A DNA stretch of 64,000 bases from Poa pratensis (lineage: Eukaryota > Streptophyta > Magnoliopsida > Poales > Poaceae). The notes beneath the pieces were generated by a model. It worked only from the letters and a program-made list of their open reading frames with translations, made no database searches and had not been told where the DNA came from. The stretch lies in NCBI GenBank assembly GCA_947311845.1, contig CAMZMU010000115.1, positions 29,633,351-29,697,350 of the forward strand, read 5' to 3'. This document shows positions 47,864-59,501 of the stretch, piece after piece. How positions within the stretch are numbered: the first letter of the stretch is position 1; each line of letters opens with the position of its first letter. Both the position numbers and the translations under genes were made by a program.

Positions 47864-49241
47864 AATTTCACCATTTTTGAATCCAATAAAAACACTGACT
47901 TGATAGAATCATCGGAAGTTGAGGTTGTATCGCAATCATCGGTCCTTCACCGTAATCAAACAAACAAGCAAACGTCGACTTAATAGATGACTTTTGCTTA
48001 TACATCATCACAGTTGATGTTGTACCTTTGTTGGAGCAAGTCACCCTTTTCTTGTCAGTTCATTTTGTGTTATACATGTGTCATTGTAGTCACGAATGTC
48101 TCTCTTTCACATGAGCGAATGGGTGATAAGCTCTAATCCTTATCATATTAGTTTAAACCTAAGACAGATAAAGAACATATTGAAGTTAAATGAATATTTG
48201 GACTCAATTGCTTCAACATGACTGTGCGCATACTAGCGTGGCACGAGATTCACTTTTTCTTGACATTGCTATTCATTATATGGACTAAATTTTTGTGTAA
48301 GTTACTTTAATTACCTATCATATGTAATCTTGTATTACTAATGTTTTTATTATTTTAGACGATGTCTCACTTGCATGACGCCTGACTGGTGTGCAATACT
48401 TGATTTTGACCGGTTAACACCGTTATTTCATAGCTTGCCTAATAGTAAGGAGTATCATATATTAGAATGTGAAACGGGGAGAGTTTATTCATTTGGTCAT
48501 GATAGTGGTTCATTTTGTATCAATGTGACTGATTTATTTCCAAACCTATAATAATGTGTTAACATTCTTGACCTATTCATATTGTTCATCCTAGATTAAA
48601 AGAAGAAAAAAATCTATATTTTGGACTCGCTTCCGAGACCGAATTGGAGGTGTACATACTTAAAAATATGGGAATTACCTTGCTCTTTAACCGGAAAACT
48701 CCAAGTGTGGAAGGACGGCACATCTTCAAATGGGGACGTAATGCACATGTATGAAGTTTTTCACTCAAATATAACCTTACTTGATTTGTTGAACGCTCAA
48801 TGTGACATTTCATATGTATGCACTACTGTGTCTGGTTATTTGGTTTTAATTCAATGCACTCATGGTACGATGAAGAGTCATTTTTTCCGATATCCACGGT
48901 GAATATTCTCAACCAAGCTCATTTGCACACACTTTAAACATCAAAATTATTTGACAATGTTGTATAATGCATATGTGTAGGATGGTTTTGAGGTGAGAAA
49001 ACAGGTTTTGGTACATATTCTTAAGTAAGACTATGAAGCGATAAACAATATTCATGTGTTACGAATGGGGAATTATTAATCGCATAAAGATCTGGATGTT
49101 CATGAAATAATTAATAGTCGATAATGTTATTTAGATTCTTTTTTCAACGATCGTCTTCGAATTGATGTTGAATGGTAATATTTATGAAAATAATAACTAT
49201 TATTTCGTTGCTTTGTTGATTTAAATGATGCAACATGTGGA
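47864..49241 (-). repeat. Right arm of the foldback element (proximal part)
   Basis: Inverted copy of the left arm. The apparent centre lies near 47843, with a loop of about 42 bp (47822-47863) between 'ggtgaaatcattgg' and 'ataatttcacc'. The arm is cut at 49241 by the copia element and resumes at 59923. Confidence 0.85.
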
Positions 49242-49662
49242 TGTTGAGTCTGTAGGATCCACTAGTCTAGAAATACTACGGTAGAACCTTTCAGTGTTCT
49301 TGTGAATCGAGAGAGAGAGAGAGAACAGAGAGATGGGAATAGATGAATCACCTTGTCCTTGGCTCGAAGAGCCCGAGCTGGTGCCGTCCATTGTGGACGG
49401 TGACGGCGGTGGTGGTGAGATGGCAGTGGCGGCGGTGGTGGTACTTCCCGTGACTAAGCGCTAACCCTAGATCGGATGGGTGTGTCGGTGGGGTGTGCGG
49501 CGCACGGTGAACCTCATACTGTGTGCCGCCGGCCCCCACCTCTTTATATAGCGCTGCCACAGGGGCCCACCAACCATTGGTTCAGTTGGGCGCCCCCGAT
49601 CAGGGCGCGGTCAAGGGATCGATCGAGCCCTTGGGCTCGACCGCATGGAGATCAATCTAACA
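49242..49662 (-). repeat. Copia 3' LTR
   Basis: 421 bp, near-identical to 59502-59922. Differences were seen at 49340, 49516, 49584 and 49630. In element sense it holds a TATA box (reverse complement of 'ctttatata' near 49542-49550). The adjoining polypurine tract is the reverse complement of 'ttctccccctt' (49663-49673). Confidence 0.95.
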
Positions 49663-49792
49663 TTCTCCCCCTTGATCTCAACTTTACTTTTAACTTTATA
49701 CTTTACTCGTTTCATCACGGATCAGTACATAGAGCATGTTTCATCGTCACAGCTCAATTGCCGATAGAATCAGACAGCCACCATATACTTTT

Positions 49793-51877
49793 CTATTTTG
49801 AAACAAAACCTGTTACTTTTGGGCCTCTTATGATCCAGGAATCATAGGCTATGTGTTCCTGGAACACATTGGGTGGTAAGCCTTTCGTTAGCGGATCCGC
49901 AAGCATTTCCTTTGTCCTTATATGCTCGAGACTTATAGTTTGATCCTGGATCTTATCTTTCACAACATAATATTTTATATCTATTGCCTTTGTAGCATTA
50001 CTCGACTTGTTGTTGTGAGCATAGAATACTGCGGGCTGGTTGTCACAGTACATCTTTAGTGGTTTGTCAATGCAATCTACCACTTTCAAGTCGGGTATAA
50101 ATTTCTTTAACCATATCGCCTGTCCCGTGGCCTCATAACATGCTATAAATTCTGCATACATCGTGGATGCAGCAACTAATGACTGTTTGGAGCTTTTCCA
50201 TGAAATAGCCCCTCCTGCGAGAGTGAACACGTACCCTGACGTGGACTTCCTATCATCTTTGTCTCCCGCAAAATCTGCGTCTGAATACCCTCTTAGTTCT
50301 AGGGAATCAGATCTTCTATATGTTAGCATGAGGTCTTTTGCGCCTTGTACATAACGCAATGCTTTCTTTACCATGTTCCAGTGTTCATGGCCTGGATTTT
50401 CTTGATATCTACCGAGTACCCCGGTGATAAAAGCTAAGTCAGGGCGAGTGCACACTTGTGCATACTGTAAGCTTCCAACAGCCGAAGCATATGGTACTGC
50501 TTTCATTCGATCGATCTCATATTGACTTTTGGGACATTGAAATTTCCCAAAACTATCGCCCTTGACTATCGGAGCAGGTGATGCGCTACTTTTATGCATA
50601 TTATATTTCTTTAGAACCTTTTCTAAATATGCCTTTTGTGATAGTCCTAGCACTCCATTCTTTCTATCCCGGTGAATTTCTATGCCCAAAACATATGAAG
50701 CTTTACCAAGATCTTTCATATCAAAATTTGAGGACAAGAATTTCTTTGTTTCTAGTAGTAGACTGACATCGTTGCTTGCAAGCAAGATATCATCCACGTA
50801 CAGAATTAGGAAAATATATTTCCCACTTTTAAACTTTGCATAAATGCAATTGTCCTCAACATTCTCTTTAAATCCAAAACTTTTAATTGTATTATTGAAT
50901 TTTAAATACCACTGTCTAGAGGCTTGCTTTAACCCATAAATGGATTTCTTTAGGCGGCATCCCATATGTTCCTTCCCCTCCATGAAAAAACCGGTGGGTT
51001 GTTTCATGTAAACATTTTCTTCTAAATCTCCATTTAGAAATGCCGTCTTTACATCCATTTGATGCAACTCTAAATCAAAATGCGCAACTAGTGCCATGAT
51101 GATTCTGAAAGAATCCTTACATGAGACCGGAGAAAATGTCTCATTGTAATCTACCCCTTCTCTTTGCGTAAAGCCTTTTGCCACAAGTCGCGCTTTATAC
51201 TTTTCTACGTTCCCATTGGAGTCATACTTTGTTTTGTAGACCCATTTGCAGCCTACTGTTTTGGCTCCTTTAGGAATTTCCTCTAAATCCCAAACATTGT
51301 TAGAACTCATCGATTTCATCTCGTCTTCCATGGCTTCCAGCCACTTCGAAGAGTGAACGCTTCTCATGGCTTCTTCATATGAAGTGGGATCTTCTTCCAT
51401 ATGAACTGTTTCTGTATTATAAACTCTATAATCACTAGAAATAGCTGATTTCCTAGCTCTTTTAGACCTTCTAAGAGTCTCATTCTCTGGCACATCATGT
51501 GTCTCGACGTGCGACTCTTCTTCTAAATTTGGCTGTCGTCGCTCCCTTTCATGCTCAACAACGGGTTGAGTCGGCTCCTGACGGACAGGTTCCGAATCTT
51601 GCCTCGTTGTGGTCACAGGTGGAGTTACAACAGGTGCTTGCACCACAACCTCTGGGATTATCGGTGCAGGTACAACAGGTAGGGCGAAAAATGGCTCATG
51701 GATCATCGGAAAAGGTGCACACACCCTCTTCTCCTCAAGATCAATTTTCCGGCCTACCATGCTCCCCCTCATCATTTCGTCCTCTAAGAAGACCGCGTGT
51801 CTCGTTTCTACAAACTTTGTGTATCTGTCTGCACAGTAGAAACGATAACCTTTTGATCTATCAGGATAGCCAATGAA
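49793..51877 (-). CDS. Copia pol, reverse transcriptase and RNase H half
   Basis: Minus-strand open frame, uninterrupted from the LINE junction to the stop at 49793. Order: the end of the integrase C-terminal region and a variable Pro/Glu-rich linker, then reverse transcriptase from 'NNVWDLEEIPKGAKTVGCKW', with 'VDYNETFSPVS', 'MDVKTAFLNGDLEENVYMKQ' and the catalytic 'LYVDDILLAS'. RNase H follows with 'GYSDADFAGDKDDRKSTSG' and 'YCDNQPAVFYAHNN', ending near 'LADPLTKGLP'. RT carries the expected YVDD. No internal stop was seen. It can no longer be made as one polyprotein because the LINE separates it from its 5' half. A GTG- or ATG-initiated start here is not expected in vivo. Confidence 0.93.
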   Translation of the reverse strand, partial: FIGYPDRSKGYRFYCADRYTKFVETRHAVFLEDEMMRGSMVGRKIDLEEKRVCAPFPMIHEPFFALPVVPAPIIPEVVVQAPVVTPPVTTTRQDSEPVRQEPTQPVVEHERERRQPNLEEESHVETHDVPENETLRRSKRARKSAISSDYRVYNTETVHMEEDPTSYEEAMRSVHSSKWLEAMEDEMKSMSSNNVWDLEEIPKGAKTVGCKWVYKTKYDSNGNVEKYKARLVAKGFTQREGVDYNETFSPVSCKDSFRIIMALVAHFDLELHQMDVKTAFLNGDLEENVYMKQPTGFFMEGKEHMGCRLKKSIYGLKQASRQWYLKFNNTIKSFGFKENVEDNCIYAKFKSGKYIFLILYVDDILLASNDVSLLLETKKFLSSNFDMKDLGKASYVLGIEIHRDRKNGVLGLSQKAYLEKVLKKYNMHKSSASPAPIVKGDSFGKFQCPKSQYEIDRMKAVPYASAVGSLQYAQVCTRPDLAFITGVLGRYQENPGHEHWNMVKKALRYVQGAKDLMLTYRRSDSLELRGYSDADFAGDKDDRKSTSGYVFTLAGGAISWKSSKQSLVAASTMYAEFIACYEATGQAIWLKKFIPDLKVVDCIDKPLKMYCDNQPAVFYAHNNKSSNATKAIDIKYYVVKDKIQDQTISLEHIRTKEMLADPLTKGLPPNVFQEHIAYDSWIIRGPKVTGFVSK

Positions 51878-52108
51878 CTACTGTTGTGCGTCGCTCCCCC
51901 CGTCTTACCAATGATGGTTTCATGCACCAATCTCTGCCTGATCCTGTTTCTCGCCGTCCTGCCTCGTCCGTCCCTAGGGCTACGCCTCCTCATGTCATGC
52001 AAGTCGCTGAGATGCAGCGCCTGGGTGTGGAGTTGTGCCTCATCATTCCTGATGAGCTCTCTGAAGAGCGTCTCATGCAAGACCGTCGTGATTAACTTTT
52101 CTATTCCG

Positions 52109-55100
52109 ATGAGTCGTGTTAATCGAACCTGGTTCGTGTTAAATTGGAACATCCGTGGAGTCAATAGTCCTGAGAAGTGGCCTTTGATTCACAACAAAAT
52201 TGACGAATGTGCTGCTTCCATTATTTGTTTGCAAGAAACTAAATGTGAGCATATTGATCTGAAATTTATCAAGGGTTTTGCGCCTCGCCGGTTTGATAAG
52301 TTTGCTTTTGTCCCTTCTGATGGGGCTTCGGGGGGCATTCTAGTGCTGTGGGTTGGTAATATGTTCTCTGGGCAAATTATTATGCAAGAATTTTTTGGCT
52401 TGGTAATTGAATTTCAGTCCATGGTCTCTGATGACAAATTCACTCTTGTTAATGTGTACGGGCCTTGTGAAGGAATTGAGAGAGAAAACTTCATAGCCTG
52501 GTTGTTTCATTTAGATATTCCGATGACTCCCTCTGGTTGCTCCTAGGTGACTTTAATTTTTACCGCTATTCTGATAATAGAAGCAGACCAGGAGCAAATG
52601 TTACAGACATGGCCACCTTCAATGATGTTATCAGCTATTTGGGATTAGTAGAACTACCAATTAAGGGGCGACGGTTTACTTGGAGTAATATGCAATCTGA
52701 ACCGCTACTTGAACAGATAGATTGGTTCTTTACCTCCTCAGCCTGGACTTTCAAGTATCCGAATACAGTGGTTAATCCTCTTGCTCGCCCGACTTCTGAC
52801 CATATTCCCTGTGTGGTTTCAGTTGGTACCACTATCCCTAAAGCTCACGTTTTTCGTTTCGAGAATTTTTGGGTGAGATTACCTGGTTTTTTGGAGGTTG
52901 TTAAGAGAATTTGGGACATTGAATGTCCAGGTGATGCTGCTAGAAGCTTATCTGCTAAACTGAAATTGTTGCGGAAGGGTTTAAAAAACTGGAGCACAAG
53001 CATTTCTGTCATCAATAGGCTGGTCAGTAATTGTAATGGGATTATTATGTGCTTGGATGATTTTGAGGAGCTTCGGCCTCTCCACATTTCTGAATGGAAT
53101 TTCAGACAGATAGTAAAAGGGAGATTGCAACATCTGCTTCTTTGCAAACAAGAATACTGGAAGAAGAGGTGTACAGCGCGCTGGGCGAAATTTGGTAGCG
53201 AGAACACATCTTATTTCCACTCTATGGCGACCATACGATACCGAAAAAATTATATTACCTCTCTCTCCCGAGATGATGGATCTGTGGCTTTTGATCACCA
53301 GGAGAAAGCTGGCATTCTTCGCCAAGTTTTCAGAGATAGGCTCGGTTTTTCAACCCCTATTGACCATAGTTTCAACTTTGCTGATTATATTACTCCAGTG
53401 GACGGTTTGGAGGCCCTCTCAGTTCCATTCTCTCATGAAGAAGTTGACAAAGTGGTGGCTGAGCTACCTTGTGATAAGGCCCCAGGACCAGACGGTTTTA
53501 CGGGTCTGTTCATCAAGGTGTGCTGGCCAATCATCAAGTATGATATTTATCGGCTTTGCCATGAATTTTGGGAAGGTTCTGTTAATTTATAGAGCATAAA
53601 TGATGCTTTCATCACATTATTACCCAAAACCAGCTCACCTGAGGGTCCGAATGACTACAGGCCCATATCCCTGCTCAATTCTTGTTTGAAAATTCTGACC
53701 AAGCTCTTGGCTAATCGGCTGCAGAACATTATTCTGTCCCTAGTACATAAGAACCAATACGGGTTTTTGAAGAGCAGGACGATCCAGGATTGTGTTGCAT
53801 GGGCCTACGAATATATACATCAATGCAAACAGTCCAAATCTGAAGTGGTGATTTTAAAATTGGATTTCGCCAAAGCCTTCGACACTATTGAGCATCAGGC
53901 AATTCTTCGGATTCTTAAATGTTGGGGCTTTGATGACAGTTGGTTGCAATGGGTGAATGCCATTTTTTCCACTGGTTCTTCATCAGTGCTTCTTAACGGT
54001 GTTCCTGGCAGTAAATTTCCTTGCAGACGTGGAGTACGTCAAGGCGATCCCTTCTCGCCAATTATGTTTGTAGCTGGTGCCGATCTTTTACAGTCCATGG
54101 TGAACAAACTAGCTCTTCAAGGAATCCTCACACCTCCATTGCCAATTGCAAATTCGGACTTTCCAATCGTGCAGTACGCCGATGATACGCTTCTCATTCT
54201 CCAGGCTTGTCCAGCTCAGTTGTTGGCTCTCAAGGATTTACTACAGATTTTTGCATCAGCTACTGGTCTTCGGGTAAACTATGCCAAGTCGTGCTTAATG
54301 TCGGTCAATATTGATGATCACCATCTGCATATGCTTGCCAACACTTTCGGATGTGCTGTTGGTTCTCTGCCGTTTACCTATTTAGGTTTGCCTCTCGGCA
54401 CTACTAAACCTACAGTCCATGATCTCACCCCTATTGTGGATCACATTGAGCGTCGTCTGAATGCCAGTTCTAGATTTCTTGACTATGGGGGCAGGCTAAC
54501 GCTGGTGACTTCTGTTCTCTCCTCTCTGCCGATTCACTATCTCTGCTCCCTGAAAGTGCACAAAACAGTGATTAAAATCTTTGATCGCTTCAGGCGTCAT
54601 TGTCTTTGGGGGAAAGATGAGGATGCCTCCTCTTGTAATGCGCTTGCTGCCTGGTCCACTGTTTGTCAGCCCAAAAAAGCTGGGGGTCTTGGAGTTATGA
54701 ATTTAGAGTTGCAGAACAAGGCCCTCTTGATGAAACAACTCCACAAATTTTATTGTAAGGAAGACATCCCTTGGGTTCACCTTGTGTGGTCATTGTACGA
54801 ACCTGGAGCTCCCCATGCTCAGAGCAGAAGAGGATCATTCTGGTGGCGTGATGTCTTCAACCTGGTTCACGATTACCGCAGTATATCTCGTTGCGCTATT
54901 GGAAATGGTGAATCCACACTATTTTGGAAGGATTTTTGGCGCTCGGGTGAACTTCTTTGTGATGAATTCCCTAGGCTCTTCTCGTTTGCTCTTAATGAAG
55001 ACGCCACGGTTGCTGATCTGGCCAATGCGGATGATCTATTTTCCTTGTTTGCTTTGCCTCTTCTGCTCAAGCTCTCTCCAAATTGGAGCAGGTTCGGTCC

Positions 55101-55707
55101 TTCTTGCAAGGAGTTCTGGTCAGCCCGACAGACATTGATACTAGGATTTTCCCCTGGGGTTCCTCCATATTCACGTATGCAAAATACTATAGCTTCATCT
55201 TTGCTCAAGCTCCCCGAGATACTGCTCTGCAGTCCATATGGAAATCGAAGTGCCTACCAAAACTGTGTTTTTCTTTGGTTGCTGATGAAGGATCGGCTGA
55301 ACACAAAAGATTTGATGCTTAGAAAGCGTTGGACTATTAACTCTGGTAACTCTTGTGTTCTTTGCTCAGACGACGGGATTGAAACAAGGGATCACCTCTT
55401 TTTCCTTTGCCCATTTGCCGCCGCTTGTTGGGATATGATTCATATTCAGTGGGTGCCCTCCTTGTCAATATCACAACGCTTCAACAGAGCAAAAAGAGAG
55501 TTCTTGGGACCATGTTTTATGGAGGTGGCTGCTTGTGCTCTCTGGAATATATGGAAGGAAAGAAATGATTATATTTTCCAAGCTCAACTTCCATCGGCGG
55601 CTAGATGGAAAGTAAGATTCCAACACGATCTGCTGCTTCATCAGCACAGAGTGAAATCGACTGCTGTTCAACCTCTGCTGGATTGGGTTCTCTGTACTTT
55701 TTCATAA
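52109..55707 (+). pseudogene. LINE ORF2 (endonuclease-reverse transcriptase), one frameshift and one nonsense codon
   Basis: The start ATG at 52109 is 14 bp after the ORF1 stop. The apurinic-like endonuclease domain has 'NWNIRGVNS', 'CLQETKC', 'LLGDFNFYR' and 'SDHIPC'. Reverse transcriptase has 'APGPDGFTGLF', 'LKLDFAKAFDTIEHQ', 'RRGVRQGDPFSPIMF' and the catalytic 'VQYADDTLLIL'. The C-terminal zf-RVT-like region has 'VFLWLLMKDRLNTKDLMLRK' and Cys/His residues 'CVLCSDDGIETRDHLFFLC'. A frameshift near 52535-52546 joins the 51884-52546 and 52537-53592 frames, and a TAG at 53590-53592 interrupts the RT segment before 'SINDAFITLLPK'. Otherwise well preserved, so it was active recently in lineage terms but this copy is not. 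Confidence 0.92.
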
Positions 55708-55899
55708 TGTTTTTTTTTGGTTCAGCATCTCGGTTGCTCTTTGCTCAGCCGCTCCTTCTCTTGGTTTTAGAAGCTTCCTCTTAATGTCTAGGTTTCTTTA
55801 TTCTGTTTTCTTTCCTCCTTAATTTTTTGACGGCTGTTTTTGATGTAATCTGAAAGGAAAAAACATCTGGTTTTTTTTCCTATTATTATAAAATCTACA

Positions 55900-55920
55900 C
55901 CGTAGGGGTTTCCCCTACGG
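55900..55920 (+). other. Perfect 9-bp stem-loop near the LINE 3' end
   Basis: CCGTAGGGG (55900-55908), loop TTT, CCCCTACGG (55912-55920), followed by 'taacggcgtc' and the A tail. Position just before the tail suggests a 3' structure recognised by the element's reverse transcriptase, as known for some stringent LINEs; that role is inference. Confidence 0.7.
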
Positions 55921-55938
55921 TAACGGCGTCAAAAAAAA

Positions 55939-58089
55939 ATGGCAAGTTACTCTTTTGGGGTCTAACTTTGCAATGTGTGGATTAAAAACTTTTGCCTCAG
56001 CTGGGCTCCCCCAGACTTTTAAGTGGCATAGAGAAGGAACTTTTCCTCTCCACAACTCGTACGGTGTTTTGGGCACCGACTTACTTGGTACTCTGTTGAG
56101 AATGTGAATGGCGGTTTTTAATGCCTCCATCCATAATCCCAATGGCAGTGTGGAATAACTCATCATACTGCGCACCATATCCATAAGAGTACGGTTACGC
56201 CTTTCAGCTACTCTATTTTGATGTGGTTCGCCCGACATAGAATACTGGGCGATTATTCCATTTTCCTGTAAAAACCTTGCAAAAGGTCCAGGTACTTGAC
56301 CATATGGAGTGTGCCGACCATAGTACTCCCACCCACGGTCGGAACTGACTATTTTAATTCTTTTATCATGTTGATTTTCAACTTCAGCTTTGAATATTTT
56401 AAATTTATCCAATGCTTCAGATCTTTCTTTAATTGGATAAATATAACCATATCGGGAGTAATCATCTATGAACGTTATGAACGAGTCATAACCATCCACA
56501 CTTTTCACCGGAAATGGTCCACATATATCAGTGTGAATAATTTCTAGCGTCGCGGTGCTTCGGTTTGCACCCTTTTTAATTTGTTTTACGTATTTTCCTT
56601 TTATGCAATCTATGCATTGTTCAATATCTGAGAACTCTAACGGAGGAAGAATATCATTTTTAACGAGGTTTTCTATTCTTCCCCTCGAAATATGGCCTAA
56701 TCGACAGTGCCATAACTTCGACGAGTCATGAGTTCGCTTTCTTTTCTTTTGTTCTTTGTTCGACAAGGAAATTTGTTCATTCACATTACTCACAGAATGC
56801 ACTTTTTCACGCAAGGATAACAAATAAAGCTTATCATGAAGTAAAGCAATACCCACACAAGCATCTTTAAACCATATGACACACTTGCCATGACCGAAAT
56901 AACATTCATAACTGTCTTTATCCAAGCACGATACACTTATTAAGTTTCTGTGAATCGAAGGAACAAATAAAACATCTCTAAGCATAATATTGAAACCATC
57001 AGCTAGCTCTAAGGAGATGTCGCCAACAGCTTCAACTTCTGCTTGAACTCCATTTGCGACTTCAATGTGTCTTTCGCTTATTTGCAAAGTCCTTGTCGAA
57101 TGGAATCTCTGTAAAGAATTTGCAACATGAACAGTTGCACCTGAGTCAATCCACCAAGTAGATTTTGAAAACTGTGTATACATGGATTCATTTACAAAAG
57201 AAACTGTGTCTTTACCTCTCTTTTCCATTATCATCTTGAGCCAATCTGGGCAATCTTGCTTGAAGTGCCCTTTCTTCTTGCAGTGGTGGCAGGTGTCTTT
57301 GTTCACTTGCTGATACTGCTGGAGACCTTTGCCATGGGGCTTATACTGGCGAGGACCTTTGCCATATGGCTTAGAAGGGGAACCATTGTAGTTCCTGTTC
57401 TTGTTGTCCTTCACAAAGTTCAAGGAGCCCCCATTCTGGGACTTCAGCCTTTCCTCTTCTTGCGACAGCATGGCAATGGTCTTTTCAATGTCCCACTTTT
57501 CAGGTGACACATTGTAGTTGATGATGAAATTTTCAAATTGTGGTGGCAGTGAAGCCATCACCAAGTGAACTATGAGTGCAGGCTTGAGCTCCAGATCAGC
57601 CTCCATGGACTTAAGCTTAGCAGCCATGTTGCTCATTTTGAGAATGTGCTCCCTTATTCCATGTGAACCTCCATGATACTTTTCTGTCACCAGCTGTCTG
57701 AGCAGCTGGGTAGCATATGTCTTTGAAGAACCAGTAAACTGGCTCTTTATCTTTTGGAGATAATCTCCCACAGAGGTACACTCTTCAATTGAGCCCACAA
57801 TGGCGTTCTCAACTGTGTTCTTTATGAATGCCATGCACTTTTTGTTGGCGTTCACCCACTTTTGGTTCTCTAGGGTGTAACCCATCTCTACTGGACCATA
57901 GTCCAGCTGCTTTTTCTGCCAAGCAGAATCATCATCATCAGATGCTCTCACTTGCTCTGTTGGCTTGACTGGCTGTGGAGTACTCACAACCCAGTCGACC
58001 TCAGCGCAGACAAAAGCCAGCTCGACTTTCTTCCACCACTCAGCGTAGTTGTCACCCCTGAGCGTCGGAACGTCCTTGAGGCAACTCAT
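55939..58089 (-). CDS. Copia gag, protease and integrase half
   Basis: Minus-strand frame read from the ATG at 58089-58087 ('[19 protein letters not shown]'; the open frame extends to 58155). Gag includes '[14 protein letters not shown]' and the zinc knuckle '[14 protein letters not shown]'. Aspartic protease has '[14 protein letters not shown]'. Integrase has the HHCC region '[13 protein letters not shown]' with 'CIDCIKGK' and the catalytic core '[10 protein letters not shown]', '[14 protein letters not shown]', ending '[18 protein letters not shown]'. The frame is open throughout and stops only in the LINE tail (55915-55917). The expected catalytic and zinc motifs are present. Confidence 0.93.
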
Positions 58090-59488
58090 CAGGTGAAAAC
58101 TTCCTGAAACCACAAGGATATAAGATAACAAAAACAATTGCATGTAATAATCCAACGTTGGTATAAATTAAAACATACAACCGTTTGTGCAATTAAAACT
58201 ATATTACCGTTGGGCAATACAAGAAATAAATGCACCTTTAAGACAGATCATAATCATGTTATTAACAACGTTGGTCATTTAACAACAAAATCATAATCAT
58301 CATTAAGATCACTTTATCATGCTTTCAATTCTCACTTTAAATCATAATAATGCTATTAATAACGTTGGTCAAATAATAACAGAATCATAATCAGCATTAA
58401 TATCATTTTAATCATGCTTTTAATTTTCACTTTATTGCTTTTGTGCAATTTCTTTTAACTATTTGCAGCGGAAACTTTACAAAATGAATAAAAATTCATA
58501 AACTTTTATACTTTTCAGAAATATTTCTGTCACTTTTATATTTTCTAAAACAAATTTTCGTTGGAATAATTTGCATAGAGAAAACTGTAAGAAATTTGCT
58601 TAAAAAATGGACAAAATATCTATTAAACTGTGATCTGTAAAAATTAAACAGAATAACTGTTTTGTGCGGCCCAGCTCTTTCACGCAGCGGCGGCCCACAG
58701 CCCGCCTGGCGCGCGCACCGCTCTGGGCGGTGGATAACGGCCTGCGTGCCCATCCTTTTCTCTAGCCGAAGCCGGCCCAAAGCCCATCTAGCGCCGCGGC
58801 CGCTTGCTCCTGGCCGTCAGATTAGATCCGACAGTCGCGCGTGGATCTCGCTAGGTCGAAACCAGGTGACACCGGTCTCCCTGGAAACCCTAGCCGCATT
58901 TCTCACTTTCTCCCTTCCTCTGTCCCGCCCGATGGCGACGACTGGTGAGAGCGCCATGGCGGCAGCCCGCCGGCGACGGCGCGACGGCTGTTGACGCCAC
59001 CGCCACGAGCTTCTCTCCCTTCCCCTTTTCCTTCTTCCTTTTCCCTCTTTCTCCCCTCCACCGAAAACCCGCAGACGCGAGCACGGGAGGATGAAGCTCG
59101 GCGGCGCCTCCCCTGGCCCCCTTGCCGGCGCGTGCGTCCACCCGAGGGTGGGCGCACCGCCGTCAAGCGGCGCAGGTGGTGATGCCCTTTTCCGGCGACC
59201 GGCCGGTGATTTCTTTCTCTCGGCAGTGGTGGAGGCTCTACCCCCCTCCTCTGCCCATGCTCTTCGTCCAGTCCCTCGGCTTGCCGATGCGGACTTGGAT
59301 CGAGAGGAGCGGCGTGGCCAGAAACGGCGGCGCACTTTGCCGGTAAGCCCGAGGCCATTCCCGGTGTTCTTCTTTTCTTTGATTTTTCTTTTTGCTTTTT
59401 GGAATTGGGGATTCCGACGGGAAAAAATTTCTTTTCTTTTCTTTTCTCGATTTGCTTTTCTAACCGAGTAAGACTAGATCCTAGCGAT
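58090..59488 (-). other. Copia leader between primer-binding site and gag
   Basis: About 1.4 kb of untranslated leader, AT-rich near gag (58150-58640) and strongly GC-rich from about 58650 to 59350. The GC-rich part carries several short overlapping frames on both strands with no recognised domain. Such a long leader may hold a captured host fragment or a spliced 5' region; no proof. Confidence 0.5.
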
Positions 59489-59500
59489 GCTCTGATACCA
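59489..59500 (-). other. Copia primer-binding site (initiator tRNA-Met)
   Basis: The reverse complement of 'gctctgatacca' is TGGTATCAGAGC, the standard plant site complementary to the 3' end of initiator methionine tRNA. It lies one base from the 5' LTR. Confidence 0.95.
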
Positions 59501-59501
59501 A

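Larger units (their letters stand above)
51878..55938 (+). mobile_element. 5'-truncated LINE (L1 clade) inserted in copia pol
   Basis: Plus-strand element of about 4.06 kb, opposite to the copia. It contains the end of ORF1 (to the stop at 52093-52095), ORF2 (52109-55707 with two lesions), a 3' UTR, a perfect hairpin (55900-55920) and an A9 tail. On either side the copia frame reads 'DPKRVTCHF' and then 'IGYPDRS', showing the insertion point. No long target duplication is visible beyond the ambiguous A's. The LINE is younger than the copia. Confidence 0.92.

Noticed and set aside
47554..47983. Overlapping 89- and 118-codon frames in the centre of the foldback element
   Set aside because: They are inverted copies of each other across the palindrome centre; the similarity comes from the inverted repeat, not from coding conservation.
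58817..59335. 172-codon minus-strand frame in the copia leader as an extra retroelement gene
   Set aside because: Arg/Ser/Gly-rich, no domain, overlaps other frames; more likely non-coding leader.
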